Assembly: GCA_044375275.1 (NCBI GenBank)
Contig: JBILMZ010000036.1
Span: 1-19,997, forward strand
DNA length: 19,997 bases
Direction: 5' to 3'
Source of the DNA: SZUA-430 sp044375275
GTDB taxonomy: Bacteria > Pseudomonadota > Alphaproteobacteria > Micropepsales > Micropepsaceae
Part shown: piece after piece, positions 6,327 through 13,635 of the stretch
How the letters are laid out: every line of letters starts with the position of its first letter
Position numbering within the stretch: the first letter of the stretch is position 1
Program-made: the position numbers and the translations under genes
The notes under the pieces: model-generated
What the model was told of the DNA's origin: nothing
Seen by the model: only the letters and a program-made list of their open reading frames with translations
Database searches by the model: none

Positions 6327-7592
6327 TCAAGATGCAGCCGAAGCGGCCTCATTTCTTTTGTCAGCGTAGATCAACAGCGGACGTGCCCTGCCCTCTGCCA
6401 CTTCGCCGTTGATCACGACTTCAGTCACGCCGCGCATGCCGGGCAGGTCGAACATCGTGTCGAGCAGGATCGCTTCCATGATCGACCTCAGGCCGCGGGC
6501 GCCGGTCTTACGTGCGATCGCCTTCCGGGAGATCGAACGAAGCGCGTCATCGGAGAATGTAAGGGCGACGCCTTCCATGTCGAACAGACGCTGGTACTGC
6601 TTGACGATCGCGTTCTTCGGCTTCGTCAGGATCGAGATCAGCGCCTCGATGTCGAGATCTTCCAGGGTGGCGACCACCGGCAAGCGGCCGACAAATTCCG
6701 GGATCAGACCGAACTTCAGAAGATCTTCCGGTTCGATCTCGCGCAGGATGGCGCCCGTTCCACGGTCTTCCTGCGATGTCACGTGCGCGCCGAAACCGAT
6801 CGACGAACCCTTGCCACGCGCCGAGATGATCTTCTCGAGGCCTGCGAAGGCACCGCCACAGATGAACAGGATGTTCGTCGTGTCGACCTGCAGGAATTCC
6901 TGTTGCGGATGCTTGCGGCCGCCTTGCGGCGGCACGCTGGCGATCGTGCCTTCCATGATCTTCAGGAGGGCCTGCTGCACGCCTTCACCCGACACGTCGC
7001 GCGTGATGGAGGGATTGTCCGACTTGCGGGAGATCTTGTCGACTTCGTCGATGTAGACGATGCCGCGCTGAGCCTTCTCGACGTTGTAGTCGGCAGACTG
7101 CAACAGCTTGAGAATGATGTTCTCGACGTCTTCACCAACGTAACCGGCTTCCGTCAGCGTCGTGGCATCGGCCATCGTGAAGGGCACGTCGAGAATGCGC
7201 GCCAGGGTCTGGGCGAGGAGCGTCTTGCCGCAACCCGTCGGACCAATCAGCATGATGTTGGATTTCGCGATCTCGACTTCACCAGTCTTGGTCTGGTGAT
7301 TGAGGCGCTTGTAGTGATTGTGCACCGCAACGGCGAGGACCTTTTTCGCATGGTCCTGGCCGACGACGTAATCGTCGAGGACCTTGCGAATGTCCTGCGG
7401 CGTCGGAACGCCGTCCCGTGATTTCACCAGCGAGGTCTTGTTTTCCTCGCGGATGATGTCCATGCAGAGTTCGACGCATTCATCGCAGATGAACACTGTC
7501 GGACCGGCGATCAGCTTTCTGACTTCGTGTTGGCTCTTTCCGCAAAAGGAGCAGTAAAGAGTGTTTTTGGAGTCAGTTCCGCTCTTACTCAT
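6327..7592 (-). CDS. clpX: ATP-dependent Clp protease ATP-binding subunit ClpX
   Basis: The 421-residue protein is a full-length ClpX, the AAA+ unfoldase that feeds tagged substrates into ClpP and in alphaproteobacteria also controls cell-cycle regulators. The N-terminal zinc-binding domain has four cysteines, C14, C17, C36 and C39. The AAA+ domain has Walker A GPTGCGKT (117-124), the pore loop GYVG (150-153), Walker B with YIDEVDK (180-186) and the RKH loop (226-228). The IGF loop that docks on ClpP is present at 265-267 in SSIGFGAH. ATG 7592 has GGGAG six bases upstream, which fixes the start. The gene lies 194 bases after clpP and upstream of lon. Confidence 0.99.
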   Translation of the reverse strand: MSKSGTDSKNTLYCSFCGKSQHEVRKLIAGPTVFICDECVELCMDIIREENKTSLVKSRDGVPTPQDIRKVLDDYVVGQDHAKKVLAVAVHNHYKRLNHQTKTGEVEIAKSNIMLIGPTGCGKTLLAQTLARILDVPFTMADATTLTEAGYVGEDVENIILKLLQSADYNVEKAQRGIVYIDEVDKISRKSDNPSITRDVSGEGVQQALLKIMEGTIASVPPQGGRKHPQQEFLQVDTTNILFICGGAFAGLEKIISARGKGSSIGFGAHVTSQEDRGTGAILREIEPEDLLKFGLIPEFVGRLPVVATLEDLDIEALISILTKPKNAIVKQYQRLFDMEGVALTFSDDALRSISRKAIARKTGARGLRSIMEAILLDTMFDLPGMRGVTEVVINGEVAEGRARPLLIYADKRNEAASAAS

Positions 7593-7757
7593 TCATAGCT
7601 CCCTTGCAGGTCGAATTCTGTGCCAATCTTGGCCAAGCCGTTCGCCCCAATACCCACAAAAGCCAAAGACATGCCGAATCCCGAATGCCCCGGCTCCGAC
7701 TTCAATTCGAGCATGCTAAGCGGCCACGGATCAAGAATGTATTAACGACGGGTGTAT

Positions 7758-7782
7758 CGGGCAGGACCATTCAATCTGCCCG
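7758..7782 (-). terminator. Hairpin after clpP
   Basis: On the minus strand CGGGCAG (7782-7776) pairs with CTGCCCG (7764-7758) in a 7-bp GC-rich stem with an 11-base loop, five bases past the clpP stop. It lacks a T-run (ATACACC follows), so it may be a partial terminator or a 3'-end stabiliser. The remaining 165 bases before clpX probably hold a clpX promoter, but I could not pick a convincing one. Confidence 0.5.
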
Positions 7783-7786
7783 GGAA

Positions 7787-8425
7787 TCAGTCCGTTTTGC
7801 CGGGTTCAGTAACCATGGGACGCTTGGTGAACACCTGATCAATCAGGCCAAAAGCCTTGGCTTCCTCGGCTGTCAGGAAGTTGTCCCGGTCCAGCGCCTT
7901 TTCGATTCTTTCTACAGTCTGTCCGGTGTGAATTGCATAAATCTCGTTCAGACGGCGCTTCAGCTTCAGAATTTCTTGTGCATGACGTGAAATATCGGAC
8001 GCCTGACCCTGCGCCCCGCCTGACGGCTGATGCAGCATCACGCGGGAATTCGGGAGAGCAAAGCGCTGTCCCTTTTCGCCGGCGCAGAGCAGCAGTGATG
8101 CCGCCGAAGCCGCCTGGCCGATGCAAAGCGTCGCCACCTGCGGGCGGATGTATTGCATGGTGTCGTAGATCGCCAGGCCGGCCGTGACGATACCGCCCGG
8201 CGAATTGATGTACATGGCGATTTCTTTTTTCGGATTGTCCGCTTCAAGGAAAAGCAACTGGGCCGTCACCAGCGTCGCAACCGTGTCCTCGATCGGACCG
8301 GAGACGAAGATGATGCGCTCCTTCAGGAGGCGCGAATAGATGTCGTAAGAGCGTTCGCCACGCGCCGTCTGCTCGATCACGAAGGGCATGTAGTAATTCG
8401 CGTAAGTCTCTCTCACGTCATTCAT
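7787..8425 (-). CDS. clpP: ATP-dependent Clp protease proteolytic subunit ClpP
   Basis: The 212-residue serine peptidase forms the double-ring tetradecamer that degrades substrates delivered by ClpX. The catalytic triad is S107 in GQAASA, H132 in MLHQPSGG and D181 in LDRDNF, with the same spacing as in E. coli ClpP. The INSPGG motif (73-78) forms the oxyanion region. The N-terminus before residue 20 (MNDVRETYANYYMPFVIEQT) would be the propeptide and axial-loop region. I chose ATG 8425 because GAGGAAG (8439-8433) is seven bases upstream; the in-frame GTG at 8431 overlaps this spacing and would be only one base from it. It follows tig by 76 bases and precedes clpX. Confidence 0.99.
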   Translation of the reverse strand: MNDVRETYANYYMPFVIEQTARGERSYDIYSRLLKERIIFVSGPIEDTVATLVTAQLLFLEADNPKKEIAMYINSPGGIVTAGLAIYDTMQYIRPQVATLCIGQAASAASLLLCAGEKGQRFALPNSRVMLHQPSGGAQGQASDISRHAQEILKLKRRLNEIYAIHTGQTVERIEKALDRDNFLTAEEAKAFGLIDQVFTKRPMVTEPGKTD

Positions 8426-8432
8426 GGTCACA

Positions 8433-8439
8433 CTTCCTC
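8433..8439 (-). promoter_or_regulatory. Ribosome binding site deciding the clpP start
   Basis: The minus strand GAGGAAG sits seven bases before ATG 8425 but only one base before GTG 8431. Correct spacing therefore favours the ATG and a 212-residue ClpP. Confidence 0.7.
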
Positions 8440-8444
8440 GTTCT

Positions 8445-8477
8445 CAGCCCCCGAACACCTCAAGGGGGAGGTACAAC
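8445..8477 (-). other. Competing hairpins in the tig-clpP gap
   Basis: On the minus strand ACCTC can pair with GAGGT, or the run of C between them can pair with GGGGG just downstream. The two stems share bases and exclude each other. They sit directly before the clpP ribosome binding site. Confidence 0.35.
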
Positions 8478-8501
8478 ACCATACAAGGCAACATTAAACA
8501 G

Positions 8502-9863
8502 TTAGTTGGCCTTCAGCACTTTGGCTAGTTCGTCGGGATCCTTAAACAAGTCTTCCCGACTCACTGACTTGTCGGTGATCTTCACCTGACCGCAGAGAAA
8601 ATCGACCACCTTGTCCTCAAAAATCGGTGCGCGCAGCTGGGCCACGGCGTCCGGATTGTTGCGGTAGATCTCGAATATACGCTGTTCCTGCCCCGGATAC
8701 TGCCGCGCCTGTGCCACAACGGCACGGTTCAGCTCTTCCTGCGTGACCTGGACGTTGTTCGACCGGCCGTACTCCGAAAGCACCAGGCCCAACCGAACGC
8801 GCCGCTCCGCAATCTTGCGGAACTCTGCTTTCAGCTCGTCCTCGGACTTGTCCTTGTCTTCCTCGGCCATGTTGCCTGACTTGAGATCCTGCTCGACCTG
8901 GGTCCAGATCTGCTTGAACTCGGCCTCAACCATGCCTGACGGCAGGTCGAAGGAGTGGCGCTCATCCAGGGCGTCCAGGAGGGCACGCTTCAGGTGCGCG
9001 CGCGTTGCGCGGCCAAACTCGTTGGCCAGCTGAACACGAGCGGCGTCCTTGAGGCGATCCAGGCTGTCGAGACCCAGCTTCGTGGCGAGCGTGTCGTCAA
9101 CTTCGGCATCGACGCCACGGCGCACTTCCTTCACCGTCACGTCAAATTCGGCCGGCTTTCCGGCCAGGTTGGCTGACGGATAATTCTCGGGGAATGTAAC
9201 GGCAACGACCTTCGCGGCACCTGCCTTCGTGCCCTTCAGCTGCTCTTCAAAGCCGGGGATGAACGAACCGGAGCCCAGCACGAGCTCGGCGTTTTCAGCA
9301 GTACCGCCTTCAAACGCGACACCGTCGATCTTGCCGACGAAATCGATCACGAGCTGATCGCCATCCTGCGAGGCGGCATCATCACCCTTCGGCTCGTAGG
9401 TGCGCTGCTGGCTGGCCAGGCGCTTCAGCGATTCCATGACCTGCTCGTCGTCGACTTCCGCAACCGGACGCCCCAACGAGATCTGCGTCACGTCGGTGAG
9501 CGTGAAGTCAGGCATCAGGTCGACGCCCATCGTGAAGACAAGGTCTTCGGCGCCGTCGAGAACCTTCTCGACTTCGCTTTCGAGCTTGATGCTCGGCGAC
9601 ATGGCGGGACGAAGCGAACGCTCCTCGACCGCGCGCTGGCTGAATTCGGCTACCGTTTCCTGCAGGATCTCGCTCATCATGGACTTGCCATAGGTCTTGC
9701 GGAGGTGCGCGACCGGTACCTTGCCGGGACGGAAACCCTTCAGGTTGACCTGACCCTTCATGCCCTCAAGGCGGGAAGACAAGCGGGCGTCGAGGTCGGT
9801 CTTTGCAACAGTGATACGGAATTCGCGGCGAAGGTGTTCATTCACCGTTTCGGAAATCTGCAT
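8502..9863 (-). CDS. tig: Trigger factor, ribosome-associated chaperone and prolyl isomerase
   Basis: The 453-residue protein has all three trigger-factor parts. The N-terminal ribosome-binding domain carries the signature GFRPGKVP at 43-50, which docks at the exit tunnel. The FKBP-type peptidyl-prolyl isomerase domain covers about residues 165-248, with GDQLVIDFVGKIDG, FEGG and IPGFEEQLKG. The C-terminal helical chaperone domain follows. It binds nascent chains at the ribosome. ATG 9863 is the only sensible start; an AGGA is present about 11 bases upstream, a little far. The tRNA-Leu gene ends 60 bases upstream on the same strand, so tRNA and tig may share the tRNA promoter. It heads the tig-clpP-clpX-lon-HU order. 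Confidence 0.98.
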   Translation of the reverse strand: MQISETVNEHLRREFRITVAKTDLDARLSSRLEGMKGQVNLKGFRPGKVPVAHLRKTYGKSMMSEILQETVAEFSQRAVEERSLRPAMSPSIKLESEVEKVLDGAEDLVFTMGVDLMPDFTLTDVTQISLGRPVAEVDDEQVMESLKRLASQQRTYEPKGDDAASQDGDQLVIDFVGKIDGVAFEGGTAENAELVLGSGSFIPGFEEQLKGTKAGAAKVVAVTFPENYPSANLAGKPAEFDVTVKEVRRGVDAEVDDTLATKLGLDSLDRLKDAARVQLANEFGRATRAHLKRALLDALDERHSFDLPSGMVEAEFKQIWTQVEQDLKSGNMAEEDKDKSEDELKAEFRKIAERRVRLGLVLSEYGRSNNVQVTQEELNRAVVAQARQYPGQEQRIFEIYRNNPDAVAQLRAPIFEDKVVDFLCGQVKITDKSVSREDLFKDPDELAKVLKAN

Positions 9864-9923
9864 GATGATTCAGTCCTGCTCTAGTTCTGGTGCCGCTTAT
9901 CGGATCCTTCGGGACAGCGCGTG

Positions 9924-10008
9924 TGGTGCGGGCGAAGGGATTTGAACCCCCACGACTTGCGTCACTGGAACCTAAATCCAGCGCGTCTACCAGTTCCGCC
10001 ACGCCCGC
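9924..10008 (-). tRNA. tRNA-Leu (anticodon UAG)
   Basis: The minus strand encodes an 85-base class II tRNA. The acceptor GCGGGCG (10008-10002) pairs with CGCCCGC, followed by discriminator A and an encoded CCA at 9926-9924. The anticodon stem CTGGA/TCCAG encloses TTTAGGT, giving UAG for leucine. A variable arm of leucine type (TGACGCAAGTCGT) and a T arm with GGTTCAAATCC follow. It lies directly upstream of tig. Confidence 0.97.
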
Positions 10009-10042
10009 GCGGCTCGAGGCCTGCGTGCGCACCCGAAAGAGC

Positions 10043-10059
10043 CGGCACAAGCGGTGCCG
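10043..10059 (-). other. Small hairpin upstream of tRNA-Leu
   Basis: CGGCAC (10043-10048) and GTGCCG (10054-10059) form a 6-bp stem with a five-base loop. It lies between the tRNA-Leu promoter and the tRNA, or between the nnr stop and the tRNA, and could be a leader or a weak nnr terminator. There is no T-run. Confidence 0.3.
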
Positions 10060-10086
10060 CCGTTCCTCAAGGAAAACAAGGGCGCG

Positions 10087-10114
10087 TCTATAGCAGGGCC
10101 GCTGTGAAACTCAA
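10087..10114 (-). promoter_or_regulatory. Promoter of tRNA-Leu (and possibly tig)
   Basis: The minus strand has TTGAGT (10114-10109), a 16-base spacer and TATAGA (10092-10087). Initiation would be near 10080, about 70 bases before the tRNA. It lies in the gap just after the nnr stop codon, so it separates the two transcripts. Confidence 0.5.
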
Positions 10115-10134
10115 AGACAAAGCACCGGACAGTT

Positions 10135-11634
10135 TCATCGGGGCGCCATGGCTGCGGGCAGCAACGCCGGGAGGTCCTCGGCAATCAGGCCCCTGCCCGC
10201 CAATCTGCCGCACTCACCATGAAGAAATGCCCCGGTTTTGGCCGCTTCGAAGCCGCCCATGCCCTGCGCCAGCAGTCCCCCGATGATGCCCGCCAGAACA
10301 TCGCCTGACCCCGCTGTTGCAAGCTGTGGTGGCGCGTTCGTGTTGATGCCGACATCGCCATTGGGTGCTGAAATGACCGTGTCGGGCCCTTTGAGCAGTA
10401 CAACCGCGCCGGATTGGCGCGCGGCTTCGCGGACGGCCCGGATACGATTCGGCGCTCTCTCGAGCAGCCCGGGGAAGAGCTTCCGGAACTCGCCCACGTG
10501 CGGCGTGAGCACACAATTGTCATGGAGGTGGGCAAAGAGTTCAGGCGGATCGCCTTCGAAAGCGGTCAGGCCATCGGCGTCGATCACTGCGGGCCGTTCT
10601 GCCGACAGGAGATAGGACAGCGCCTGGCGGGTCCTGGCGGAAACACCCATGCCCGGACCTGCCACCACGGACTTGGGTCTCGGATCGGACAGTATGGTCG
10701 CGATCTCGTTGAGCTGTTCATATTTCTGGAGCATGACTGCCGTCAGTTGCGACGCGAGGACGGGAACGGCGTCTCCCGTTCCGAGCACCGTCACGAGGCC
10801 CGCTCCCGTCCGGAGCGCAGCCATTGCGGACAGCCGAGCCGCCCCGGTCATGGTGGCTGGCCCCGAGAACACGAAGCAGTGACCCCGTACATGCTTGTGT
10901 ACCTGTGGCTGAAGGGCCGGCAGTGCTGACGCGCCAATAATCTCTTCGCACTTCCTGTTCGCATCAGGATCGATGACCGGCAGCTGGGCCAGCGCCGAAA
11001 TCATCCCGTCTCCGATTCCGATGTCCGTGCAAACGACCTCACCGCAGTGGTGGCGCCCTGGCAACAGGACATGCGCGGGCTTCTTCCTGAAGAACGTCAC
11101 ACACAGTGCTGCGTTCCAGGGCTGCGAGCCTTCCATGAATGCGGCGGTGTCACCGTTGATCCCGCTTGGCACATCCACCGCCACCACGGGAACTTCGGCG
11201 ACGGCGATGTCCTCGAACAGCTGGGAAAGTTCCGGGGACAGGCCCCGAGACAGCCCCGCGCCAAAGATCGCATCGACGACGAGCTCCGCCCGGATGATCC
11301 CTCCCGGCACGAAGGGACGCGCGACGCCTTTCCAGGCTGCCGCCATTATCCTGGCTTCTTCACTGCCCTTCCCGTGCTCGCCGACCTTAAGCACCTCGAC
11401 ATCAAAGCCACGTGCCGCCAAGTGACGGGCGACCACGTATCCGTCGCCACCGTTGTTGCCAGGACCGCAAAGCACCAGCGTGCGGGTGGCTGGCCACCTC
11501 TTGGCAATTTCATTGGCGACCTGCCGGCCAGCATTCTCCATCAGGCTGAGCAGTGGCGTGCCGCCCAGGGCAGACAGCCGATCAACTTCGGCATGCTGGG
11601 AGACTGTGAGAATTTCGGGTCCGGGATGCCACAT
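10135..11634 (-). CDS. nnr: Bifunctional NAD(P)H-hydrate epimerase / ADP-dependent NAD(P)H-hydrate dehydratase
   Basis: The 499-residue protein repairs hydrated, inactive NADH and NADPH. The N-terminal half (about 1-215) is the YjeF_N epimerase domain, with the nucleotide motif GPGNNGGDG at 57-65 and VVDAIFGAGLSRGL. The C-terminal half (about 230-499) is the ribokinase-like dehydratase, with AGPGMG and the catalytic segment GSGDVLAG (442-449). Size and domain order match the bacterial fusion enzyme. ATG 11634 follows the amidase stop by 19 bases; its ribosome binding site is weak, so translation may depend on the upstream gene. It is the last gene of the five-gene operon that begins with the aminotransferase. 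nnr often sits close to glnB-glnA in alphaproteobacteria, and that is loosely true here. Confidence 0.97.
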   Translation of the reverse strand: MWHPGPEILTVSQHAEVDRLSALGGTPLLSLMENAGRQVANEIAKRWPATRTLVLCGPGNNGGDGYVVARHLAARGFDVEVLKVGEHGKGSEEARIMAAAWKGVARPFVPGGIIRAELVVDAIFGAGLSRGLSPELSQLFEDIAVAEVPVVAVDVPSGINGDTAAFMEGSQPWNAALCVTFFRKKPAHVLLPGRHHCGEVVCTDIGIGDGMISALAQLPVIDPDANRKCEEIIGASALPALQPQVHKHVRGHCFVFSGPATMTGAARLSAMAALRTGAGLVTVLGTGDAVPVLASQLTAVMLQKYEQLNEIATILSDPRPKSVVAGPGMGVSARTRQALSYLLSAERPAVIDADGLTAFEGDPPELFAHLHDNCVLTPHVGEFRKLFPGLLERAPNRIRAVREAARQSGAVVLLKGPDTVISAPNGDVGINTNAPPQLATAGSGDVLAGIIGGLLAQGMGGFEAAKTGAFLHGECGRLAGRGLIAEDLPALLPAAMAPR

Positions 11635-11653
11635 GTTGGTTGATCGTTGCCTG

Positions 11654-13057
11654 TCAGTAGCCAGCGGGATGCGCGGGTTGCAGTTGCAGTAGTTGCTCTA
11701 GCGCGAAGCTTGCCTGCAGTACGCGCTCGTCGTCGCCGTGTCTTCCGACAATCTGCAGGCCGACAGGCAGGCCAGCCTGCGTGAAACCGCAAGGAACACT
11801 CGCCGCCGGTTGCTGCGTCAGGTTGAAGGGGTATGTAAACGGCGTCCACTCCATCCAGAGCGTGCCGTTCGGCGTGAGCGGCGTCACCTGCGGCGTGTCG
11901 AATGGGGGCACCGCAATCATGGGCGTGACGAGAAGGTCGTATGTCTGCATGAAGGCCTTCATGGCGGCGCCATAGGCGGCACGATCGGCGGTGGCTTGTT
12001 GGTAGTCACGCCTGCTCATCGTTCGGGACGCTTCCACGACAAGCCGCAGCGCCGGGTCGAGGAGCTGCAGTTTTTCCTCGGGCATCTGGTCGAGAAGGTA
12101 TCCTGCTGACGAGAAATACAGGATCCTGAAGAATGAAGATGGATCGCCCATCGGGGGATCCACGGCTTCAACGTGCGCACCCAGCTCCTGAAAGCGCGTC
12201 ACTGTACGCGCTACCACCGCCTCGACTTCGGGATCCACGTGGTTGACCCAGCCGAGGCGCGGACTGAACGCAACGCGCGCGCCCTTGATGCCTTTCGAGA
12301 GGTTCCAGGCGTAGTCGACCTGGGGAAAGGGTTGCTGGTACCAGTCGCGCGTGTCGGGTTCGGAAATAACGTTCAGGAACAGAGCACTGTCCGCCACGCA
12401 GCGTGACATGGGGCCGACATGGGCCAGGTTCGTGAAGGGGCTTGCAGGCCAGGCTGCCACGCGTCCGAAGCTCGGCTTGAGGCCGTAGACGCTGCAAAAG
12501 CTGGCGGGGATGCGTATGGATCCGCCCGCGTCCGTTCCAATCGCCAACGGGCAGTAGCCGGCCGCGAGCGCCGCGCCCGCGCCGCCGGATGAGCCGCCGG
12601 TCGTCTTGTGCAGGTTCCAGGGATTTCGGGTGACGCCGGTCAACGGGCTGTCATTGGTCGCCTTCCAGCCAAACTCGGGTGTTGTCGTCTTTCCGATGAA
12701 CACGGCACCGTTCTCGCGCAGCCGCGCGACGGAAGGCGCGTCATGCTCCATCGGCTGGTTGGGGTCGACAGTGTTCGACCCGCGCATTGTCGGCCAGCCC
12801 TTCGAGACGACGAGATCCTTGATTGCGACCGGGACACCGTCGAGGAGACCCTGCGGTTCACCGCGCATCCAGCGATCTTCGGAAGCTTGCGCCTGGGCCA
12901 GTGTTGTCGCCGGGTCGAGGAAACAGATGGCGTTGGTTTCCGAATCCAGCGCTTCGATGCGCCCCAGCAGATATTCCGTGACCTCCACCGGAGAAAGCTC
13001 GCGGGCGCGGTAGGCCGAAATCAGCTGTCCGGCGCTTAGCCAATGGATGTCAGTCAT
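11654..13057 (-). CDS. Amidase (amidase signature family)
   Basis: The 467-residue hydrolase belongs to the amidase-signature family, which uses a Ser-cisSer-Lys triad. All three residues are visible: K80 in VAIKD, S156 in TTGGSSGG and the nucleophile S180 in GTDAGGS, with the standard 24-residue gap between the serines. The core GGSSGGAGAALAAG pattern and the AIGTDAGGSIRIP strand are typical. It would hydrolyse an amide to a carboxylate and ammonia; the substrate is unknown. The sequence is not that of GatA by context, because gatB and gatC are not adjacent. ATG 13057 is chosen: GGAG lies nine bases upstream and it avoids overlap with the preceding gene, whereas an in-frame start at 13114 would overlap it by 38 bases. 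It sits 19 bases after the histidine-phosphatase gene and 19 before nnr. Confidence 0.93.
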   Translation of the reverse strand: MTDIHWLSAGQLISAYRARELSPVEVTEYLLGRIEALDSETNAICFLDPATTLAQAQASEDRWMRGEPQGLLDGVPVAIKDLVVSKGWPTMRGSNTVDPNQPMEHDAPSVARLRENGAVFIGKTTTPEFGWKATNDSPLTGVTRNPWNLHKTTGGSSGGAGAALAAGYCPLAIGTDAGGSIRIPASFCSVYGLKPSFGRVAAWPASPFTNLAHVGPMSRCVADSALFLNVISEPDTRDWYQQPFPQVDYAWNLSKGIKGARVAFSPRLGWVNHVDPEVEAVVARTVTRFQELGAHVEAVDPPMGDPSSFFRILYFSSAGYLLDQMPEEKLQLLDPALRLVVEASRTMSRRDYQQATADRAAYGAAMKAFMQTYDLLVTPMIAVPPFDTPQVTPLTPNGTLWMEWTPFTYPFNLTQQPAASVPCGFTQAGLPVGLQIVGRHGDDERVLQASFALEQLLQLQPAHPAGY

Positions 13058-13076
13058 GCGTGGATGCTCCAATCCT

Positions 13077-13634
13077 TCAGCGAATGGCGCTGGCCCCTGT
13101 GGCTCCGAGTTCAACGAGTGTCAGTCCGCGGCCGTTGGTGTCGAGCACCGTGACCGATGCATGGGTTGGGGCAAAGCAATGCACCCGCTCGTCTCCAATC
13201 GCTGCGCCGACGGCGACGTTGATCAGGACATAGTGGGAAAACACGGCCGTGTCTGCCGAGAGGCTCATGAGATAGTCGAGTGCCGCCTGCCGCCAGCGGA
13301 CAAGACCAGGATCAACATCTTCCCACGTTCGGGACATCACCTCCCGCAGCCAGTCGCCTCGGGCCTGCATGGCGATCGTCGCCGGGGACGGAATTTCGGC
13401 GACCCTGTCAACGACCTCTGCCTTCATGGATAGCGCTGTCGCGAGCGGAGCAGCCGTCTCGGCGGCGCGTCGAAGCGGGCTTGTCACGATCTGGCGTGGC
13501 GTGAGCAGGCGCAGCCGGTCAGCGGCAGTTGCTGCCTGCTGATGACCGAGTTCCGACAGTCCGGGATCCGGGTCGGGTGATGTTCCCCAGGAACCCGTTG
13601 GTTCGCCATGCCTGACGAGATAGATCCGCGCCAT
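13077..13634 (-). CDS. Histidine phosphatase / phosphoglycerate-mutase family protein
   Basis: The 185-residue protein has the catalytic RHGE motif at residues 8-11, in which H9 forms the phosphohistidine. R56 in SPLRRAAET, acidic E80 and the second histidine H134 in FSHYVLI complete the active site. This is a branch-2-like or single-domain member of the family; it is shorter than true phosphoglycerate mutases (about 230-250 residues) and probably acts as a phosphatase on an unknown small molecule. ATG 13634 lies one base from the stop of the thiolase-like gene (TAG-C-ATG), so the two are translationally coupled. Its stop is 19 bases before the amidase start. Confidence 0.88.
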   Translation of the reverse strand: MARIYLVRHGEPTGSWGTSPDPDPGLSELGHQQAATAADRLRLLTPRQIVTSPLRRAAETAAPLATALSMKAEVVDRVAEIPSPATIAMQARGDWLREVMSRTWEDVDPGLVRWRQAALDYLMSLSADTAVFSHYVLINVAVGAAIGDERVHCFAPTHASVTVLDTNGRGLTLVELGATGASAIR

Positions 13635-13635
13635 G

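Noticed and set aside
13058..13114. Upstream start for the amidase
   Set aside because: It would overlap the preceding gene by 38 bases, and the extra residues do not resemble the family. ATG 13057 has a ribosome binding site.
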